Numbered from the stretch's first letter, positions 15,974-28,290 are shown. The stretch is 35,479 nt of DNA from Desulfovibrio sp. X2 (GCF_000422205.1 NZ_ATHV01000008.1:1-35479), one strand, 5' to 3'. A program made the numbers and translations. Notes: generated from the letters alone by a model not told the origin.

Positions 15974-16564
15974 GTGCGGCCGCATGGCGCTTCCCTCCCG
16001 AACGTGCTAAGGGTGGCGATGACCGCCGCCCTTTTCCTGCTCGCGGGCCTGTCTGCGGACCTGTCCGCCGGTCTGCCCGCAGGGGCGGCACAGCCGACCA
16101 GCCCGGAGGGCGCCATGTCCCTGACCATCACCTCCCCGGCCTTCGCGTCCGGCTCGCCCATCCCCGCCCGCTTCTCGTGCGACGGCGAGGACGTCTCGCC
16201 CGCACTCGCCTGGAAGGGCGCGCCGACGGGGACCGTCTCCCTGGCCCTGCTCGTGGACGACCCGGACGCGCCCGTGGGCGACTGGGTGCACTGGATCGTC
16301 TTCAACCTGCCCGCGGACAGCACCGGCCTGCCGGAGAACGCGGGCCCGGCCGGGGAGCCCGGCCGCGACGGGAAGAACTCCTGGGGCCGACAGGGCTGGG
16401 GCGGGCCCTGCCCGCCCGGCGGCAGGCACCGCTACTTCTTCAAGCTCTTCGCCCTGGACGCGGTCCTGGACCTGCCGCAGGGCGCCACCAAGAAGCAACT
16501 GCTTTCGGCCATGCAAGGGCATATCCTGGCCCGGGCCGAACTCATGGGGACATACGCCAGATGA
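15974..16564 (+). CDS. YbhB/YbcL-family (PEBP-like) protein with signal peptide
   Basis: The protein has 196 residues. From residue 47 it follows the bacterial phosphatidylethanolamine-binding-protein family: LTITSPAFASGSPIPARFSC, then DVSPALAWKG, LALLVDDPDAPVGDWVHWIV (ligand-site DPDAP), then WGGPCPPGGRHRYFFKLFAL. The ligand and function are unknown. Starting at the GTG at 15974 gives an N-region with arginines and a hydrophobic stretch ending AGAAQ, a plausible signal peptide. GGGGAA lies 8 bases upstream, inside the end of folD. Alternative ATGs at 16019 and 16114 would give a shorter or cytosolic form. The stop overlaps the next ATG (ATGA). Confidence 0.85.
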   Translation: MRPHGASLPNVLRVAMTAALFLLAGLSADLSAGLPAGAAQPTSPEGAMSLTITSPAFASGSPIPARFSCDGEDVSPALAWKGAPTGTVSLALLVDDPDAPVGDWVHWIVFNLPADSTGLPENAGPAGEPGRDGKNSWGRQGWGGPCPPGGRHRYFFKLFALDAVLDLPQGATKKQLLSAMQGHILARAELMGTYAR

Positions 16565-16914
16565 GCATCAACCTGCACGTCACCGAGCACGACAACTGCA
16601 TCGTGGCCCGGCCCGAGACCAAGGACCTGCGCTTCGACGTCAGCAACGAGTTCAAGCAGGCCCTGGTGGAGCTCATAGAGGCCAGGCCGGACCACCTGGT
16701 CATCGACATCTCGGACATCGAGTTCGTGGACTCCACGGCGCTCTCGGCCTTCATCGCCGCCAAGTCGCGGCTCGCGGCCAAGGGCAAGACGCTCGTCCTC
16801 TTCGGCCAGTCCAAGGCCGTGACCGGCGTGCTGCGCCTGACCTCCCTCGACAAGTTCCTGAACCTCATGCCCGACCTCGACGCGGCCCTGGCCTCCCTGG
16901 CCGCGCCCGCCTGA
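16561..16914 (+). CDS. STAS-domain anti-sigma factor antagonist
   Basis: This is a single STAS domain of 117 residues. The conserved strand-loop VIDISDIEFVDSTALSAF carries D57-S58, the serine that an anti-sigma kinase phosphorylates in SpoIIAA/RsbV-type switches. It overlaps the preceding gene by 4 bases, so the two are translationally coupled. No anti-sigma kinase or sigma factor is nearby, and its partner is unknown. After the stop several hairpins appear, the largest at 16959-17005 (GCCCCTTCCGC with its complement), probably ending this transcript and the convergent one. Confidence 0.88.
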   Translation: MSINLHVTEHDNCIVARPETKDLRFDVSNEFKQALVELIEARPDHLVIDISDIEFVDSTALSAFIAAKSRLAAKGKTLVLFGQSKAVTGVLRLTSLDKFLNLMPDLDAALASLAAPA

Positions 16915-16958
16915 GGCGGCCTTCGGCCGAGGCGGGCACGGGCTTCGGCCCGGAACGG

Positions 16959-17005
16959 GAGCGCCCCTTCCGCCTCTGCCGTACGACGGCGCGGAAGGGG
17001 CTCTC
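16959..17005. terminator. Hairpin between the convergent STAS and HU-like genes
   Basis: A stem of GCCCCTTCCGC and GCGGAAGGGGC, extended by GAG/CTC across one mismatch, has a 17-base loop. There is no T-run. Smaller hairpins (GGCC-TTC-GGCC and CGGGC-TTCG-GCCCG) lie just before it. Confidence 0.45.
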
Positions 17006-17120
17006 GTGCGTGCCTCGGGAACGGGCGCAGGAAGGGCGAAGGGGAAGCGCAGACCGGCTGAGCGAGGGAACGGTGCTGAAGCAGGAGTGAACCGGCGCGG
17101 GAATCCGTCCCGTGGACAGT

Positions 17121-17363
17121 CTATTCGTTGACGGCGTCCATGAGGATGCGGTCCGGCGTGAAGATCACCTTCTTCCGCCCGTCCGCAAGCTCGCTGCGCC
17201 ACTCGCCGATGCCCTCGAAATAGACCGTGTCCTGGTTCTTGAGGGCGTTGGTGATGACCGTGGACATCACGGTCATCACCTTCTCCGCGTCATCCATGCT
17301 CGCGAGGCACTGCGGCATGGTGTCCCGCAAGGCGTTCGCGAAAGTCTTCGTGTCGATGCTCAT
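17121..17363 (-). CDS. Minimal HU/IHF-like protein
   Basis: The protein has 80 residues. Its order resembles HU: an N-terminal helical pair (TKTFANALRDTM, then AEKVMTVMSTVITNALKNQD), then strand VYFEGIGEWRSEL matching HU's G-F-G-x-F strand, then GRKKVIFTPDRILMDAVNE matching the HU end (…I-x-F-x-P-x-x-x-L-k-x-x-V-N). The residues forming the DNA-wrapping beta arm in HU are missing: only three residues (ADG) separate the strands. It may be a reduced HU-fold protein, but assignment is by pattern only. The ATG has AAGGAGA 7 bases upstream. It is a lone gene on the minus strand. Confidence 0.75.
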   Translation of the reverse strand: MSIDTKTFANALRDTMPQCLASMDDAEKVMTVMSTVITNALKNQDTVYFEGIGEWRSELADGRKKVIFTPDRILMDAVNE

Positions 17364-17530
17364 GGTCGTCTCCTTTGCTTGTTCGGGGTTCCGGGGTTCT
17401 TCACAGATTGCCGGGAGCGTATCGCAGCGGCACGGGTGTGGGAAGGAGGGAGACGAAAAAAGGCGGCCCTCCGGGGCCCGCTGCGGGCGTCTTCCCGGCC
17501 GCGGCCCTGCCGCGCGCTGCTTTCCGGCGT

Positions 17531-17554
17531 AAAAAAACGCACAGCCCTTGCGCG
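17531..17554 (-). terminator. Intrinsic terminator without an assigned gene (possible small RNA end)
   Basis: On the minus strand CGCGCA-AGGGC-TGTGCG (one G-U pair) is followed by TTTTTTT. No minus-strand gene lies just upstream. The 370-base gap 17364-17733 contains this, a GGCCCCG…CGGGGCC hairpin (17557-17582), a CCCC-GCAA-GGGG hairpin and a duplicated GCCTGGTCGG, but no reading frame I trust. Confidence 0.5.
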
Positions 17555-17733
17555 GCGGCCCCGCCTGGCGTATGCCGGGGCCTGGTCGGCAGTTCACCGA
17601 GGCGTCGCCGCCCCGCAAGGGGAGCTAAACCTGCCGCGTTTTCCTTTCCGCAGACACCTTATCCCGTGCCTGGTCGGAAGACGGCGACCACCGGCGTCCG
17701 CAGCCGCGGAACGGCACGTCAGAGGGATAAGCC

Positions 17734-18297
17734 ATGCCCAGAACACCGCTGCCGTACTTCGTGGGCGACATCTCCGCCCTGGCCCGCTCGCTCAAGGGGC
17801 AGCTCGCCGCGCGCGAGACGACCCCGAGCCACCTCGAGCTGTTGAACATGCTCGCGCGCTCCGCGGGCTGCCGCAACTTCCAGCACTTCCGCGCCCAGAC
17901 CGCGCCCGCCGTGCCGGGTGCACCGGCCGACGCCGGGCCCGAAGCCGCCGCCCCCGCCGTGGACCCGGCGCGCCTGCGCCGCCTGCTGCGCTTCTTCGAC
18001 GCCGAAGGGCGCCTGGTGCGCTGGCCGGGCAAGCACGGCCAGCGGGCGGCCTGCCTGTGGGTCCTGTGGGCCGCGCTGCCCGCGCGCCGCGTGCTCACGG
18101 AGCCGGAGATCGACGGCTGCCTCAAGTCCGGCCACCTCTTCGGCGACCACGTGCTGCTCAGGCGCTGGCTGTGCGACCTGGGGCTCGTCGAGCGCACGCC
18201 CGACTGCCGCGAGTACCGCCGCATAGAGCGCCGCCCCCCGCAGGAGGCCCTGGCCCTCATCGGCTCCGTGCGCAGCCGCAGCGCCCCGGCCGCCTGA
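17734..18297 (+). CDS. DUF2087 domain protein
   Basis: The product has 187 residues. Residues about 80-168 form a DUF2087 domain: LRRLLRFFDAEGRLVRWPGK, then LWVLWAAL, RVLTEPEIDGCL, HVLLRRWLCDLGLVERT and EYRRIE, which resembles a winged helix. Residues 1-55 are a separate helical segment (PYFVGDISALARSLKGQL, then HLELLNMLARSAGCRNFQHF) that I have seen paired with DUF2087 but cannot name. The two are joined by a Pro/Ala linker. A regulatory or nucleic-acid-binding role is plausible but unproven. GAGGG lies about 8 bases before the ATG. Confidence 0.82.
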   Translation: MPRTPLPYFVGDISALARSLKGQLAARETTPSHLELLNMLARSAGCRNFQHFRAQTAPAVPGAPADAGPEAAAPAVDPARLRRLLRFFDAEGRLVRWPGKHGQRAACLWVLWAALPARRVLTEPEIDGCLKSGHLFGDHVLLRRWLCDLGLVERTPDCREYRRIERRPPQEALALIGSVRSRSAPAA

Positions 18298-18320
18298 GGC
18301 CGGACCGCTTCCCGTTGCGT

Positions 18321-18343
18321 GCCGGGCGGCCCGGCCGCCCGGC
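18321..18343. repeat. Perfect GC hairpin after the DUF2087 gene
   Basis: GCCGGGCGG-CCCGG-CCGCCCGGC is a perfect 9-bp inverted repeat 23 bases after the stop. Confidence 0.5.
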
Positions 18344-18356
18344 CGTGATCCGTCTC

Positions 18357-18425
18357 CCCAGGGAGGATTCCCGCGCGGGAACCCTCCCTGGGTTCGCCTT
18401 CTCCGTGCCTTCCTTTTCTTGCTTC
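18357..18425 (+). terminator. Terminator of the DUF2087 gene
   Basis: CCCAGGGAGG pairs with CCTCCCTGGG (18357-18392) around an inner self-complementary TTCCCGCGCGGGAA. A pyrimidine- and T-rich stretch follows to 18425. The T-run is broken, so efficiency is uncertain. Confidence 0.6.
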
Positions 18426-19040
18426 GCAGACTGTACCGCCGTTCAGTAAATGTTCCGGGAAAGGTCTCCGCAGGGATTGAGGCGCAGGGCCGGAGAGGCC
18501 ACGGGAAGGGGAGCTGGACCTGCTGAACGGTTTGAATGCGACGCGAAAAAATCACCCATTCTCCTCGGATTTGTATTGACTCACCCTGTTTCATCTGCAA
18601 ACATAATCAAGTAATTCAGGGTGGATATTGGTTCTTGCCTTTGCTGCCTCACCAGGCCGCGATACCCGTGTGGGGCAGGGATTCCGGTCACGCCTTCGCA
18701 AAATGGGCGTGCGTGGCAGGGGGAAAACGTCATTTGTCTTGTCTGAATGTTCAGGCAGAAAGTTTTCAGGAGCGCGAGGCTTCCTGGAGCGTGCGGCGGC
18801 GCACCGGCAAGGCCGGATACTGCGCCGGTGCCGGCGGGGGAGCCTTGCGCTGAGTGCGTCGGCGGCCGCAGCCTGCGGGCGGCCGCCAGGGCCACGGACA
18901 TCGGGTCCGGCCCGGGCGCAGGGGGAGTGATTCGGACGCGCTCCGCAGCACGGGGGACGGGGCGCGCAGAACGCAGGACGACCTGCCCGGGGAACCCGGG
19001 CGCCGCCCCGAGGCGCTACAGTCAACGAGGAGGGAGCCTC
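18426..19040. other. Long leader region upstream of the chemosensory operon
   Basis: No gene is supported here. The left half (18535-18640) is less GC-rich and has TTGACT at 18576-18581 with CATAAT 20 bases later, a poorly spaced promoter candidate. Further on are a small palindrome CTGAATGTTCAG (about 18742-18753) and the perfect hairpin GGCGGCCGC/GCGGCCGCC (18861-18887). The long untranslated stretch suggests regulated expression of the MCP operon. Confidence 0.35.
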
Positions 19041-20837
19041 ATGCAGTGGCTCAACGATCGCAACATCGGCACCAAGCTTCTTGGCAGCTACATACTCCTG
19101 CTTCTGCTCATGGGCGGAGTGGGGTTCATCGGCGTGAGCGACATGGGAGAGATAAACGGCCTGCTGACCGGCGTGGTCAACGACGACCTGCATCCCATCA
19201 TGGCCATCGACTCGGCGAACATCGACCTGCTGCACTTCGCCCGCAACGCCTACCGCATGGCCGTGAGCGACGACGCGGCCGACATGGCCGCCTTCCGCAA
19301 GAAGGCCGATGACAGCGTGGCCGACCTGCACAAGACCCTCGACGAGTATGCCGCCGGGAATCTCTCCGGCAAGGAGAGGGAGCTCCTGGCGAAGTTCAAG
19401 CCCGCCTTCGCGGGCTACCAGGACGCCGTGCACAAGGCCATGGACCTGTTCCAGGCCGGCGACAAGCCGGGCGGGATCCAGCTCCTGGTCGGCGACGGCG
19501 CGCGGCTCTCCGCCGAGTCCAACGACCTGCTCGGGCAGCTCTCCGAGGAGAACCGCCTGCAGGCCGCGGACACGGCGGCGTCCGCCGAGAAGACCTACCG
19601 GCAGTCGCGCCTGGTCATGGTCAGCATCATCGGGGCGGCCGCGGCGCTCGGGCTTCTCATCGGCCTCGTCCTTTCCCGGCTCATCTCGCGCGGGGTCCGG
19701 CAGTGCGCGGACTTCGCCCTGTCCCTGTCCCGGGGCGACCTGAGCGGCACGCTCGCCCTCGAGCAGAAGGACGAGATCGGCGTGATGGCCGACTCCATGC
19801 GCGCCGTGGCCGCGGCCGAGGCCGACGTGGCCCAGAAGCTCGGCATCCTTTCCGAGGGCGACCTGCGCATCGCGGTCAAGGAGCGCTCGGACAAGGACGC
19901 CCTCATGCGCTCCATCGCCGAGATGATCGACAGGCTCACGAACATCGTGAACGACGTGCAGAACGGCGCGGAGAACGTGGCCGCGGGCAGCGAGGAGATG
20001 AGCAGCAGCTCGGAGAGCCTGTCGCAGGGCGCGTCCGAGCAGGCCTCGGCCGTGGAGGAGTGCTCCTCCTCCATGGAGGAGATGGCCTCGTCCATCAACC
20101 AGAACGCGGAGAACGCGCGCCAGACCGAGGCCATCGCCACCAAGGCCTCCCAGGACGCGCGCGAGTCCGGTGAGGCCGTGACCAGGACCGTGGCGGCCAT
20201 GAAGGAGATCGCGGGCAGGATCTCGATCATCGAGGAGATCGCGCGCCAGACCGATCTCCTGGCGCTGAACGCCGCCGTGGAGGCCGCGCGCGCGGGCGAG
20301 CACGGCAAGGGCTTCGCCGTGGTGGCCGCGGAGGTCAGGAAGCTGGCCGAGCGCAGCCAGGGCGCGGCCGCGGAGATCAACAAGCTCTCCGCCGAGTCCA
20401 CCGCCGTGGCCGAGCGCGCGGGCAGCCTGCTCGAGAAGCTGGTGCCCGACATCCAGCGCACCGCGGACCTCGTGCAGGAGATCTCGGCCACGAGCCAGGA
20501 GCAGAACGTCGGCGCCGAGCAGGTCAACCAGGCCCTGCAGCAGCTCGACCAGGTCATCCAGCAGAACGCTTCGGCCTCCGAGGAGCTGGCCTCCACGGCC
20601 GAGGAGCTCTCGAGCCAGGCCGAGGAGCTGCAGTCGTCCATCTCCTTCTTCACCACGGACTCGGCCAGCGCCGCCGCCCCGGCCCCGCGCGCGGCCCTCG
20701 CCCGGCGGCATCGCAAGGCCCCGGCCCAGGAAAGGCTTCCGGCTCCCGCCCTGAAGAAGCAGGCGGCCCCGAAGCGGGCGGCGGTGAAGCTGCGCCTGGA
20801 CGACGAGATCGACGACAACGCCTTCGAGCGGTACTAG
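19041..20837 (+). CDS. Methyl-accepting chemotaxis protein
   Basis: This is a 598-residue inner-membrane receptor. Helix 1 is at about 13-33; a helical, four-helix-bundle-type periplasmic domain spans 35-188; helix 2 is at 190-213. HAMP-like segments run 214-300, and the cytoplasmic signalling domain runs about 300-540. The hairpin tip [20 protein letters not shown] at 399-418 is the CheA/CheW contact region. It has no NWETF-type receptor-methylase tether; the tail is Ala/Pro/Lys-rich and ends [22 protein letters not shown] precedes the ATG; upstream in-frame sequence is not conserved. It is first of four genes with cheW, a STAS gene and cheA. Confidence 0.95.
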   Translation: MQWLNDRNIGTKLLGSYILLLLLMGGVGFIGVSDMGEINGLLTGVVNDDLHPIMAIDSANIDLLHFARNAYRMAVSDDAADMAAFRKKADDSVADLHKTLDEYAAGNLSGKERELLAKFKPAFAGYQDAVHKAMDLFQAGDKPGGIQLLVGDGARLSAESNDLLGQLSEENRLQAADTAASAEKTYRQSRLVMVSIIGAAAALGLLIGLVLSRLISRGVRQCADFALSLSRGDLSGTLALEQKDEIGVMADSMRAVAAAEADVAQKLGILSEGDLRIAVKERSDKDALMRSIAEMIDRLTNIVNDVQNGAENVAAGSEEMSSSSESLSQGASEQASAVEECSSSMEEMASSINQNAENARQTEAIATKASQDARESGEAVTRTVAAMKEIAGRISIIEEIARQTDLLALNAAVEAARAGEHGKGFAVVAAEVRKLAERSQGAAAEINKLSAESTAVAERAGSLLEKLVPDIQRTADLVQEISATSQEQNVGAEQVNQALQQLDQVIQQNASASEELASTAEELSSQAEELQSSISFFTTDSASAAAPAPRAALARRHRKAPAQERLPAPALKKQAAPKRAAVKLRLDDEIDDNAFERY

Positions 20838-20853
20838 CGCCGGGCACGAGGGC

Positions 20854-20875
20854 CGCGGCCGGACTCCCGGCCGCG
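20854..20875. repeat. Intercistronic hairpin between MCP and cheW
   Basis: CGCGGCCGG-ACTC-CCGGCCGCG is a perfect 9-bp stem in the 60-base gap. It has no T-run, so it is more likely an mRNA-stability or processing element than a terminator. Confidence 0.5.
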
Positions 20876-20897
20876 CCCGCATACGCGAGGAAGAGCC

Positions 20898-21443
20898 ATG
20901 AGCGAGCACGAGAGCGAGACATTGCAGCGTTTCCTGACGCTGACCCTGGACAGGGAGCACTTCGCCCTGGACATCTATTCGGTGCGCGAGATCCTGGACA
21001 TGACGGACATCACGCGCATCCCGCAGACTCCGGAGTACATGCGCGGGGTGGTCAACGTGCGCGGCAGCGCCGTGCCCGTGGTGGACCTGCGCCTGAAGTT
21101 CGGCATGCCCGCGGCCGAGCGCACGCTGAACACCCGCATCGTGATCCTCGAGATCGCGCGCGGGGAGAAGGCCTCGGCCGTCGGCGTCATCGCCGACTCG
21201 GTCAAGGAGGTGCTGGAGATCGACTCCGCCAGGATCGACCCGCCGCCGCGCATGGGCACCGGGATCAAGGTGGACTTCATCAAGGGCATCGCCCGCCACG
21301 AGGACCGCTTCCTGATCGTCCTGGACATCGCCCGGGTCTTCAGCACCGACGAGGTGCTGGCCCTGGACGGCCTCTCCCTGCGCCGCGACGAGGCCGGGGA
21401 GGGCGGGGAGGACGCCCCTGGCGACAGGGCTTCGGCCGCCTAG
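20898..21443 (+). CDS. cheW: Chemotaxis coupling protein CheW
   Basis: The protein has 181 residues. Its CheW domain (about 10-155) couples receptors to CheA: FLTLTLDREHFALDIYSVRE, then ITRIPQTPEYMRGVVNVRGS and PVVDLRLKFG. GIARHEDRFLIVLDIARVF closes the second SH3-like barrel. A 25-residue acidic tail follows. GAGGAAGAG precedes the ATG. It is between the MCP gene (60-base gap) and the STAS gene (60-base gap). Confidence 0.95.
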   Translation: MSEHESETLQRFLTLTLDREHFALDIYSVREILDMTDITRIPQTPEYMRGVVNVRGSAVPVVDLRLKFGMPAAERTLNTRIVILEIARGEKASAVGVIADSVKEVLEIDSARIDPPPRMGTGIKVDFIKGIARHEDRFLIVLDIARVFSTDEVLALDGLSLRRDEAGEGGEDAPGDRASAA

Positions 21444-21503
21444 GCGGTCTCCCGCGCAAGAAGGGACGGCAAACGGACCCGACCGGACGGGAAGGGGGGA
21501 GAG

Positions 21504-21773
21504 ATGCGCATCGAGTTTACCGGCGACTGCACCGTGGCCGAGGCCGCGGAGCTGAAGGCACGGCTCCTCGGGGCCCTTGCGGGCGGCGAGGCCGTGGAGG
21601 CGAGCTTCGCGGGGGTCGCGCGGGCGGACATGTCCTTCTTCGAGCTCGTGCGCGCGGCGCAGGCCGACTTCGCCCGGCGCGGCCTGCCCCTCCGCCTGCT
21701 GCCCGACCTGCCCCCGCATCTTTGCCGCGCGGCCGCGTGGACCGGGCTCGCCGAACTGTGCCCGGCGCGATGA
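21504..21773 (+). CDS. Small STAS-like protein in the chemosensory operon
   Basis: The 89-residue protein follows the STAS fold pattern: strand RIEFTGDCTV, helix EAAELKARLLGAL, strand VEASFAGVARADMSFFELVRAA, helix, strand LPLRLLPDLP. In place of the usual D-S at the phosphorylation loop it has ADMSFFEL, with the serine two residues after the Asp. Such small STAS proteins are known in some chemosensory operons; their role is unclear. AAGGGGGGAGAG is upstream. The cheA start is 10 bases after its stop. Confidence 0.75.
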   Translation: MRIEFTGDCTVAEAAELKARLLGALAGGEAVEASFAGVARADMSFFELVRAAQADFARRGLPLRLLPDLPPHLCRAAAWTGLAELCPAR

Positions 21774-21783
21774 GGAGCGCGGC

Positions 21784-23838
21784 ATGATGCAGGAACACGA
21801 TCCGGTCGACATCTTCCGCGAAGAGGTGCGCGAGCTCCTGGCCGACCTCGAGGAGACCCTGCTCGAGCTCGAGGGGGACCCCTGCGACGCCGACAAGGTG
21901 GCCCGCGCCTTCCGCGACCTGCACACCATCAAGGGCTCGGGCGCCATGTTCGGCTTCGCCGAGATAGCCCGCTTCACCCACGACCTCGAGACCGCCTTCG
22001 ACCGCGTGCGCAGCAATACCCTGCCCCTCTCCGCGGAGCTGCTCGGCATCGCGCTCGAGGCCAAGGACCACATCCAGGCCCTGCTCGGCACGAGTCAGGA
22101 CGGCGCGGGGCTGACCGAGGCCTCGGACGCCCTCCTGGCCCGCCTGGCCCGGCTCCTCGAATCCCCGGGCAAGGACGCCTGCCCCCCCGGGGCGGACCTC
22201 GCGGCCGAGCCCGCGGGGGAGCACGGCGCGCACCGGGAGGCCACCTTCTGGGTGCGCTACCGGCCCACGCCCGACTCCTTCGTCACCGGATGCGACCCCC
22301 TGGGCCTGATCGAGGAGCTCTGCGGCCTGGGCGAGAGCGTGGTGGTCTTTCATCCCGGCGAGCCCGCTCCGCTCGCGGAGCACGACCCCGAGCGGCCCCA
22401 CGGCTGGTGGGACGTGCTCCTGGCCACGGGGCAGGGCGAGAACGCCGTGCGCGACGTCTTCCTCTTCGTGGACGACGGCGGGGCCGTGCGCGTGGAGCAT
22501 GTCGGCGACGGCCGCCCGCGCAGGGACGACCTGGACCGGCTGGCCGCCGTGGCGGGCGAATGCCGGGATGCCGCCTGCGAAGACGGGCTGCCCGAGCTGC
22601 TGCGCCGCTCCCTGCGCGAGAAGCTGGAACGGCGCCGCGCGCCCAAGGCCGCGGAGGCCGCTTCTGCCGGGCGCGGCGATTCCAGCATCCGCGTGGATGC
22701 GAGCCGCCTGGACCACCTCGTGAACATGGTCGGGGAGATGGTCATCATCCAGTCCCGGCTGAGCCAGGCCGTGGACAAGGCGCTGGACCGCGCCGTCCTG
22801 GCCCAGATCGCCGAGGACCTGCAGCGCCTCACCGACGCCATGCGCGACAACGCGCTCGGGCTGCGCATGCTGCCCATCGGCACGGTCTACGGCAACCTGC
22901 GACGCCTGGTGCGCGACGTGAGCGCCTCGCTCGGCAAGAACGTGGAGTTCGTGGCCGAGGGCGGGGACACCGAGCTCGACAAGACGGTCATCGACCGCCT
23001 GAAGGACCCCCTGGTGCACATCCTGCGCAACAGCCTGGACCACGGCATCGAGTCGCCCGCCGAGCGCGCCGCAGCGGGCAAGGCCGAGCAGGGCACCGTG
23101 CGCCTGTGGGCGGGCCACGTGAGCGGCGAGGTGGTCATCCGCGTGAGCGACGACGGCAAGGGGCTCGACCAGGAGAAGATCAGGCGCAAGGCCCAGGCCA
23201 TGGGGCTCATAGCGCCGGAGGCCGAGCTCGAGCGCAAGGAGCTCCTGAACCTCATCTTCGAGCCGGGCTTCTCCACCGCGGAGAAGGTCTCGGACCTCTC
23301 GGGACGCGGCGTGGGCATGGACGTGGTCAAGCGCTCCATCGAGGCCCTGCGCGGCAAGATGGAGATCGACAGCGAGCCCGGCAAGGGCGTCGTCCTGACC
23401 GTCCGCCTGCCGCTGACCCTGGCCATCATCGACGGCTTCTGCGTGCTCATCGGCTCGGGCTCCTACATCGTGCCCCTCACGGCGCTGCGCGGCTTCCAGG
23501 AGCGCCCCTGCGGCCAGGACCACCCCGTGGTCGGGGTCATCGAGCGCATGGGCAGGCTCCTGCCCTGCGTCAACCTGCGCGCCCTCTTCGGGGTCGCGGA
23601 GGAGCGGCCGGACTACGAGCGCATCGTGGTGGCGGAGGTGGGGGGAACGGAGATCGGCCTGGCCGTGGACAAGGTCGTCGGGCGGCAGCAGGCGGTCATC
23701 AAGAGCCTGGACGAGATGTATCGGAACGTCGCCTTCATCTCGGGCACCACCATCAACGGCGACGGCAGCATCTCCCTGATCCTGGACGTGCAGCGGCTCG
23801 TGGAGTTCGCCGCCGCGCGGGCCGAGGGCGCGGCCTGA
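21784..23838 (+). CDS. cheA: Chemotaxis histidine kinase CheA
   Basis: The product has 684 residues. The Hpt (P1) domain at 5-105 has phosphorylatable H47 in LHTIKGSG. Residues 150-245 (FWVRYRPTPDSFVTGCDPLG, then LIEELCGLGESVVVFHP) form a P2-like region differing from the classical CheY-docking domain. The dimerisation helices (305-355) are followed by an ATPase domain with HILRNSLDHGIES (N box), SDDGKGLD (G1) and GRGVGMDVV (G2). The CheW-like P5 domain runs from 540 to the end. GAGGAG precedes the ATG. No CheY follows, so its phosphorylation target must lie elsewhere or be one of the nearby receivers. Confidence 0.96.
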   Translation: MMQEHDPVDIFREEVRELLADLEETLLELEGDPCDADKVARAFRDLHTIKGSGAMFGFAEIARFTHDLETAFDRVRSNTLPLSAELLGIALEAKDHIQALLGTSQDGAGLTEASDALLARLARLLESPGKDACPPGADLAAEPAGEHGAHREATFWVRYRPTPDSFVTGCDPLGLIEELCGLGESVVVFHPGEPAPLAEHDPERPHGWWDVLLATGQGENAVRDVFLFVDDGGAVRVEHVGDGRPRRDDLDRLAAVAGECRDAACEDGLPELLRRSLREKLERRRAPKAAEAASAGRGDSSIRVDASRLDHLVNMVGEMVIIQSRLSQAVDKALDRAVLAQIAEDLQRLTDAMRDNALGLRMLPIGTVYGNLRRLVRDVSASLGKNVEFVAEGGDTELDKTVIDRLKDPLVHILRNSLDHGIESPAERAAAGKAEQGTVRLWAGHVSGEVVIRVSDDGKGLDQEKIRRKAQAMGLIAPEAELERKELLNLIFEPGFSTAEKVSDLSGRGVGMDVVKRSIEALRGKMEIDSEPGKGVVLTVRLPLTLAIIDGFCVLIGSGSYIVPLTALRGFQERPCGQDHPVVGVIERMGRLLPCVNLRALFGVAEERPDYERIVVAEVGGTEIGLAVDKVVGRQQAVIKSLDEMYRNVAFISGTTINGDGSISLILDVQRLVEFAAARAEGAA

Positions 23839-23877
23839 CGGAGCCTGGTCGCGCGGGCCGCCGCGCGAGCGCGGCGG

Positions 23878-23914
23878 AAAAAGGGCCGCGCGCCGGACAG
23901 GCGCGCGGCCCTTT
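23878..23914. terminator. Bidirectional terminator between cheA and the CheB-CheR fusion gene
   Basis: GGGCCGCGCGCC-GGACA-GGCGCGCGGCCC is a perfect 12-bp stem with TTT on the + side and five Ts on the minus side. It ends both convergent genes. A second hairpin CCGCCGCGC-GA-GCGCGGCGG (23858-23877) abuts it. Confidence 0.85.
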
Positions 23915-23941
23915 GCGCATGCAGCGGCCGGATGATCCCGC

Positions 23942-28024
<4,083 letters not shown>

Positions 28025-28121
28025 GCGACGTCCTGTTCAGAGGTTGAATGCCCGCAGCGCGGCGCAGGATGCCCATACCGTATCCGTCACAGGTAGCCAA
28101 CAACCAACCCGTAGTCCTCAT

Positions 28122-28149
28122 GAGATAATTCCAGACCAAAGCTTGTAAA
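28122..28149 (-). promoter_or_regulatory. Candidate promoter for the CheB-CheR fusion gene
   Basis: On the minus strand TTTACA, 16 bases, then TATCTC gives a leader of about 90 bases. Confidence 0.35.
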
Positions 28150-28261
28150 GTGCGTGCTGAACAAATCCGGGATGTCGACAATGTGAAGAATATTTCCCCC
28201 CGCAGGATGCGGAAAAGGGGCGTCGGGGACGGATGCGGGAAAAAAAGCCGCCGGGGTTCCG

Positions 28262-28290
28262 TTGAGCTTTTGCCCGCAATTATATAGATA
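28262..28290 (+). promoter_or_regulatory. Candidate promoter for the HAMP-GAF kinase gene
   Basis: TTGAGC is followed after 15-17 bases by TATAGATA within an AT-rich ATTATATAGATATT tract. The 342-base divergent gap (28025-28366) also has short hairpins such as CCGCA-GGA-TGCGG near 28199-28211. Confidence 0.4.

Noticed and set aside
17531-17733. SRP RNA, 6S RNA or RNase P RNA
   Set aside because: I looked for their conserved cores and did not find them; only an unclassified small RNA remains possible.
18640-18760. Cyclic di-GMP riboswitch before the MCP gene
   Set aside because: A GGTCACGCC-like start caught attention, but the conserved GEMM core and receptor are missing on both strands.
21517-23523. 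Minus-strand frame of 668 codons opposite cheA
   Set aside because: Shadow frame; cheA has all kinase boxes intact on the + strand.
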